From Candidatus Altimarinota bacterium (GTDB taxonomy: Bacteria > Patescibacteriota > Gracilibacteria > UM-FILTER-43-11), in assembly GCA_029934675.1 (NCBI GenBank), contig JAOZLT010000043.1:1-9547 (forward strand): a stretch of DNA of 9,547 nt. Direction: 5' to 3'. The notes beneath the pieces are model-generated. The model saw nothing but the letters and a program-made list of their open reading frames with translations, was not told the origin of the DNA and did not search any database. The first letter of the stretch is position 1. The number at the start of each line of letters is the position of its first letter. This document shows positions 5,328-9,547 of the stretch, one piece after another. The position numbers and the translations under genes are program-made.

Positions 5328-5360
5328 AAGGTCGGGCTAACCCCCCGGCCTTTTTTTATT
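5328..5360 (+). terminator. Rho-independent terminator of the EGF lipoprotein gene
   Basis: A 9-bp stem (AAGGTCGGG 5328-5336 with CCCGGCCTT 5344-5352, one G-U pair) and 7-base loop end in a run of seven T (5351-5357). It lies 37 bases after the stop codon. On the opposite strand the hairpin is not followed by T-rich sequence, so it mainly serves the plus-strand gene and protects the convergent minus-strand gene from read-through. Confidence 0.85.
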
Positions 5361-5364
5361 ATAG

Positions 5365-8300
5365 TTATTTTACGCACCTAACACCATATTCAATCGTATT
5401 TGAATCAAATACGATTGAATAATCAAATCCATTAACCAAATAAGCCTTATCCGTACTATATAGATCCTTCAGCCACATACTATAGGCTGGAGGTATTTTT
5501 TTACATTGTGAAGAATCCCAATCACACCAATAAGTATTTTCACTAGTGGCACTTATAGACATTTTAGATTTCTCAGGCAAGCTCCACGTACCTACCGATA
5601 CTCCGCCTTCGGTAAGTGTATTACAGAAAGCATTAGCAGTACTCCAATCTTCACTCGCTTTATATGCATATGAATAATCATAACCCGAATCAGGTGAATG
5701 GTCTGCGGGTTTATAGACAACTTCAATTGTGGCAGTATCCGTATTATTTAAATTCTGCGGATCTGTACAAATAATTGTTACCTGTTTTACGCCCATTGTG
5801 GCAAACCGACTTGCCTCATTGCCACCAGGATTATATGTTGCATTTGATGGAGCTGTTGTAGATGTAATAGTACCACTGTCTGTTGGTGTAATAGACCACA
5901 GACAATCACCAGTTGCTGCAAACAATATGTCTGTATCTAAATCTGTTGATGTAGGTGGGGAAGCAATTGTAGGGCCTGCAGCCACAACATCAACTTGTAA
6001 TGGAGTTGATGTTATACTTGGATCAGGCTTACCAAAACCACAATAAACCGTAGTCGGGTCAAGACTACACTCAATATCATATGTGTCAACTGTCGCAGGC
6101 GCCGTATATTTATTACCACTTATTGTACCGCCAGTAGTAGAAAGTATGCATAGTGATGTAGCAATAGGACAAGTTCCACCATCAGATTTAGTTGCTTCAA
6201 TGTATGGTAATGTAAATATTTCACCTATATCTAGTTCCTTAGGAGTATGGCCAGATGGATAACCAAGGAAATCGATATTAGTAATTGTTTGCGTAGTGAT
6301 ACCACACCCACTCGTATTAAACGTACATGATTTAGGGTCATTTGATACAAAAGGATAACAAGTTGGAACTGCTGTAGATGATACAAATCCTAAATCACTA
6401 CACGTCATACTATCTAAATCGGTTCCATCACATTCTTCAGTACTTGTATTAATACTGTTATCACCGCATTCTGGATATAGAAGTGTGGCAGTAGGGTTTT
6501 TACATAAAGAAAATCCAGAATGATTTGGGTCTAGATTGCACGTCCAATCCTGCATAATCGATTGGCAATCCGTACTACATCCATCTCCAGCAACAGGTTG
6601 GCAACTATTAGTTTCATTTCCACAATCAGAATTGTCCCAACATTTCCTTCCTTGATTCGATGATCCTGTTACACAAACACCACCAACATCACAACTCTCA
6701 CCTGACTCTTTTCCATTGATTCCACAAGTTGAACTTCCAGCCGTAACAGTCACCACAATCTCAGCACTTGAAGCTGCGAGGGCAACATACTTCCCAAGCT
6801 GATCACCTACAGCAAACGAACATATGATATGGTCAGTAGCAGATGATGATGTAGGAGCAACGTATGTATTATTTGTCGCATCTATTGTCCCCATTCCAGT
6901 ATTACCGCTGTCATTAGTAACTGATAAAGAACATTTTTCAAGAGAGAATATATCAGTAGAATTTACTTTAATATTAGGAATAGACCATGCAGGATCGCCT
7001 GCATTCATAGAATGAGAAGTAACAGCAATACCTGAATCATTCACAAATCCAATAGCCGTAATCGGCACCAAACTTGAAACAGTTATCTGCTTTGTCTTCG
7101 TGCCTATTAAATTATCCGATTCATCAGAAACATCTAACGTTATTGAAGAAGATACTGTTGTACCTTGAGTTGGAGCAGTAATCTCAGCAGTACCAGTAAG
7201 AGAAGTAGAAGAAGTCGCCGGAATATCTATGTTATTACCTGTCCATTTGTATGTATAATCTGTAGTATTTGTTGGATTTGTTGCGGTATAATCAATAGAT
7301 ATATCATTACTCTGCGAAACATTTACCGAACACTTATTATCCTCACAACTAAAATCTGATGCCGTACTAGTAAGATTAAAATTCACACTCGCCACTTCCT
7401 CCGTTATAACCTCAAACGTTTGTGGGCCTGCTGTTGCAGTAACAACTTCATTATTTATCATCTCCACAAACCATGTATATGTGCCCTCAAGCAACCCACC
7501 CGAAGTAGGATATGCCCCAGAAGCTGAGTAATACGTATTGCCAGACGGTGGCGATGTAAATGGTGTACCACCCGTAGGCGGTATAATTGTAATTTTATAT
7601 GTTACTCCCGTAGGCGCATTCGGAGCCTCCCAGTCAAATGTTGTAGTATCACCTACCTGAAAAATATCACCGACTTTTGGAGATATTAAACTTACCATGT
7701 ATGTTTCCGGCACAAGTCTTATTTCCGCAGTTTGAGTTAAAACCTGCTTGTTCTCAAGCGTAACTGTAACAGTCAAAGAGCATACTTCATCCACTTTCGA
7801 AGCATTAATTGTTGTTGTGAATTTAGGTGTTTCAGAATCAGGATCTGTATTTTCAGCGGTACAAATATCCTCATTAGTTGACTCTACTTTAATATCCTCT
7901 GCGCTTAAAATCTTCGTATAATTACTAATTTCACCATTTAAGTCAAATGGTCCAGGCGTAACGTTAGTATCAACAACTTTTAGAGATTTAATTTTCGGAT
8001 AATTTAGTTCCAAAACAGCTGTATCTTTAAATAGATTCGGATAGAGTGTTTCCTGAGTAATATCCGTAGTAGTGTTGATTTCAATAGGTGGCTCACTATA
8101 AGAAGAATGGTAGGTGGTTTCATAACATTTACCACCAACCCAATATGCAGGCACATCCAAACAGGCTCCTTGATTTGTGATATCTTTTAACTCCTCCCAC
8201 TTCTCAAAACGCAAAGCCAACTTATTAGTTTGTGGCAAATCAACATCAATCAGATATGGTTCTGTTTGCTCACTTGAAATATCTCCAGATGCGGTAACAA

Positions 8301-9547
8301 AAATATAAAACGGATCAATCGTTCCTGGTGAATTTTCAACGTTATACACAACAAGCCTGTTAGCATCTATACTTCTGGCTACAGGCAATTTATTAATCAA
8401 ATCTACTTTATTCACAAAATAATTAACATTACGCACAGTTATTAATCCTGTGTGATTACTTCCATTTTCAACTCCTTTCGCAGAAATCACATACGGCTTT
8501 AAACCGGCATGGAGAGGAATTTTTTTGTAGTAATTCTCTATTATTGTTGTCTTGTCAGCATTTTCGATAGCACCTTGTATTGTTGTTTTATTAAATGTAG
8601 CTTTCTTAGGATTACTTGGCGTACCTGAAATTGATTTTTTGACAAGCCCATCTGACGTCTCCTGAATATCAACATCACCAGCCAATACAGTTACTTCATA
8701 TTTATCACCTGACGTTATCTCTACCCCATATTCCGTACCTCTTACGCCAGCAATAGCCGACGTTGTCTCAATATCAAATTCGGACTTCTCCGCCAACCGA
8801 ACTACCTTACTCCAAATCTTACCAACCTTAAGCTTAATAAGTATCTTGGTAAATGTACCTTCCTTATCATTCTGTTTTATCATCATATCCTTAAGCTCCA
8901 ATTCCGAATTTGGATCAACCGTAGTAATACTCCCATCCGAGAAAAAGATATCGACTCCACTGCCTGCCTTGGTTGTTATAGTATCCCCCTTCATTACAAG
9001 CAATCCATTAACTGCTGGTACCTCATTAGAATTACCCTTATTTATTGTAACGTTACCACTAAGGTTGTCCAAAGTTCCGGTAAGAACCAAATAATCCACG
9101 CTATAAGGTAGATATTCCCCCTTATCCACAACAAAATTTGCACTATCATAAGCACGTATTATGCTTGGCAACTCAAAACCTTTTGCCAGATTTTCGACCG
9201 TCCGTGCTTCATAATCACCACTTTTATTCTCGTACAAACCTGCTACCTGAAAATACTTTCCATCATTAGTAACACCATAAATATACCTACTACCTGTACG
9301 AGGATCTGTTGGTACATCACGTAAATAGCGTTTGGATAGAAGTTTATTATCAATCATTCCCTGCCGAAAAGCTGAACTTGTACAATTATGGGCATAAGTT
9401 GCATCAGCATAATAACAAAGAATATTTTGATTATCATCAGGGTCAGGAATCGGAAATATTAAATTATGATCCCGCCGATAATCCTCCATGGCATTAGCAA
9501 TAGCAATCAAATCAAACACTCCCTTCTTCTCATCAAGTCTACTTGGT
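5365..9547 (-). CDS. Giant pseudopilin-FecR-Ig-like-Cys-rich-DUF1566 fusion protein (N-terminus outside window)
   Basis: At least 1393 codons; the frame stays open to the right edge. Numbering from the GTG codon at 9519, residues 1-105 match the globular part of type II/IV pseudopilins, including a helix with D-Y-R-x-D-H and the motif YLRDVPTDPRTGSRYIYGV (65-83). The prepilin peptidase site and membrane helix are therefore probably encoded just beyond the edge. Residues about 170-290 form a FecR-like beta domain (LLVMKGDTITT; SAIAGVRGTEYGVEI at 254-268). Residues 490-605 are beta-rich, 606-706 FnIII-like, and 710-927 two Ig-like domains. Residues 932-1073 are Cys-rich DUF4215-like repeats (E-S-C-D, G-D-G-C-S-T-D-C, E-E-C-D-G), 1075-1267 more Ig-like sheets, and 1272-1384 resembles DUF1566/Lcl_C, a C-type-lectin-like module (TWSLPEKSKM; ends YGVRCVK). 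Likely exported and exposed, perhaps as a pilus-tip adhesin; ligand and role are unknown. Composition is Thr/Ser/Asn-rich and AT-rich like the host. Confidence 0.85.
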   Translation of the reverse strand, partial: PSRLDEKKGVFDLIAIANAMEDYRRDHNLIFPIPDPDDNQNILCYYADATYAHNCTSSAFRQGMIDNKLLSKRYLRDVPTDPRTGSRYIYGVTNDGKYFQVAGLYENKSGDYEARTVENLAKGFELPSIIRAYDSANFVVDKGEYLPYSVDYLVLTGTLDNLSGNVTINKGNSNEVPAVNGLLVMKGDTITTKAGSGVDIFFSDGSITTVDPNSELELKDMMIKQNDKEGTFTKILIKLKVGKIWSKVVRLAEKSEFDIETTSAIAGVRGTEYGVEITSGDKYEVTVLAGDVDIQETSDGLVKKSISGTPSNPKKATFNKTTIQGAIENADKTTIIENYYKKIPLHAGLKPYVISAKGVENGSNHTGLITVRNVNYFVNKVDLINKLPVARSIDANRLVVYNVENSPGTIDPFYIFVTASGDISSEQTEPYLIDVDLPQTNKLALRFEKWEELKDITNQGACLDVPAYWVGGKCYETTYHSSYSEPPIEINTTTDITQETLYPNLFKDTAVLELNYPKIKSLKVVDTNVTPGPFDLNGEISNYTKILSAEDIKVESTNEDICTAENTDPDSETPKFTTTINASKVDEVCSLTVTVTLENKQVLTQTAEIRLVPETYMVSLISPKVGDIFQVGDTTTFDWEAPNAPTGVTYKITIIPPTGGTPFTSPPSGNTYYSASGAYPTSGGLLEGTYTWFVEMINNEVVTATAGPQTFEVITEEVASVNFNLTSTASDFSCEDNKCSVNVSQSNDISIDYTATNPTNTTDYTYKWTGNNIDIPATSSTSLTGTAEITAPTQGTTVSSSITLDVSDESDNLIGTKTKQITVSSLVPITAIGFVNDSGIAVTSHSMNAGDPAWSIPNIKVNSTDIFSLEKCSLSVTNDSGNTGMGTIDATNNTYVAPTSSSATDHIICSFAVGDQLGKYVALAASSAEIVVTVTAGSSTCGINGKESGESCDVGGVCVTGSSNQGRKCWDNSDCGNETNSCQPVAGDGCSTDCQSIMQDWTCNLDPNHSGFSLCKNPTATLLYPECGDNSINTSTEECDGTDLDSMTCSDLGFVSSTAVPTCYPFVSNDPKSCTFNTSGCGITTQTITNIDFLGYPSGHTPKELDIGEIFTLPYIEATKSDGGTCPIATSLCILSTTGGTISGNKYTAPATVDTYDIECSLDPTTVYCGFGKPDPSITSTPLQVDVVAAGPTIASPPTSTDLDTDILFAATGDCLWSITPTDSGTITSTTAPSNATYNPGGNEASRFATMGVKQVTIICTDPQNLNNTDTATIEVVYKPADHSPDSGYDYSYAYKASEDWSTANAFCNTLTEGGVSVGTWSLPEKSKMSISATSENTYWCDWDSSQCKKIPPAYSMWLKDLYSTDKAYLVNGFDYSIVFDSNTIEYGVRCVK

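Noticed and set aside
5729..9497. Plus-strand frames of 62-105 codons inside the giant minus-strand gene
   Set aside because: They lie entirely inside a long, domain-bearing minus-strand frame and show no ribosome sites or recognisable domains.
9517..9519. GTG 9519 as the true start of the giant protein
   Set aside because: The frame is open up to the window edge (PSRLDEKKG precedes it), and pseudopilin homology implies an upstream membrane helix; the gene is taken as truncated.
2459..9547. Diversity-generating retroelement (Avd-like bundle plus DUF1566/C-type-lectin-like target)
   Set aside because: There is no reverse transcriptase, and I found no template/variable repeat pair near the DUF1566-like 3' end; the bundle protein is better explained as an IVS-type protein.

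Overview
The window is mostly AT-rich bacterial DNA (hand counts on single 60-base lines give about 18-35% GC) with one block near 50% GC at about 2913-5360. It reads as accessory or surface-function territory: no rRNA, tRNA, CRISPR array or housekeeping gene was seen. The genes use the standard code. The stops are TAA or TAG, and a roughly 1390-codon frame has no in-frame TGA, which argues against UGA-recoded lineages. Genes in the AT-rich parts lack Shine-Dalgarno sequences but have good sigma-70-type promoters. A four-helix-bundle (IVS/S23) gene, an AbiE pair and a pseudopilin-FecR giant protein together resemble Patescibacteria (CPR) genomes. The EGF-rich lipoprotein and the Cys-rich repeats resemble Myxococcota/Bradymonadota-type proteins. 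The lineage is therefore uncertain.

Layout: (1) 1-181, minus: 5' end of a secreted or membrane-anchored protein that appears to begin an SLH domain, with a good promoter. (2) 363-1743, minus: a two-gene AbiE-type (type IV) toxin-antitoxin operon, antitoxin first, overlapping by 8 bases. It has a promoter whose -10 box lies in a palindrome. (3) 1744-2282: no convincing gene, but a consensus-like plus-strand promoter is followed by a row of small hairpins, making a candidate small RNA. (4) 2283-2912: an IVS-like element, with a four-helix-bundle gene and a perfect-consensus promoter enclosed by long imperfect terminal inverted repeats. (5) 2973-5291, plus: a lipoprotein with about nine EGF-like units, a strong AGGAGG ribosome binding site and a strong terminator. 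Its composition and translation signals differ from every neighbour. (6) 5365-9547, minus, open at the right edge: a giant extracellular protein joining a pseudopilin globular region, a FecR-like domain, several Ig/FnIII-like domains, DUF4215-like Cys-rich repeats and a DUF1566-like C-terminus.

How they fit together: three genes (SLH-like, EGF lipoprotein, pseudopilin giant) look like cell-surface proteins, and the convergent pair 2973-5291 / 5365-9547 is insulated by a terminator. The AbiE pair and the IVS-like element are accessory modules. The most notable items are the pseudopilin-to-lectin-like fusion, the IVS-like element with its own operator-bearing promoter, the apparently foreign EGF lipoprotein, and a lost aspartate in the AbiEii catalytic motif.
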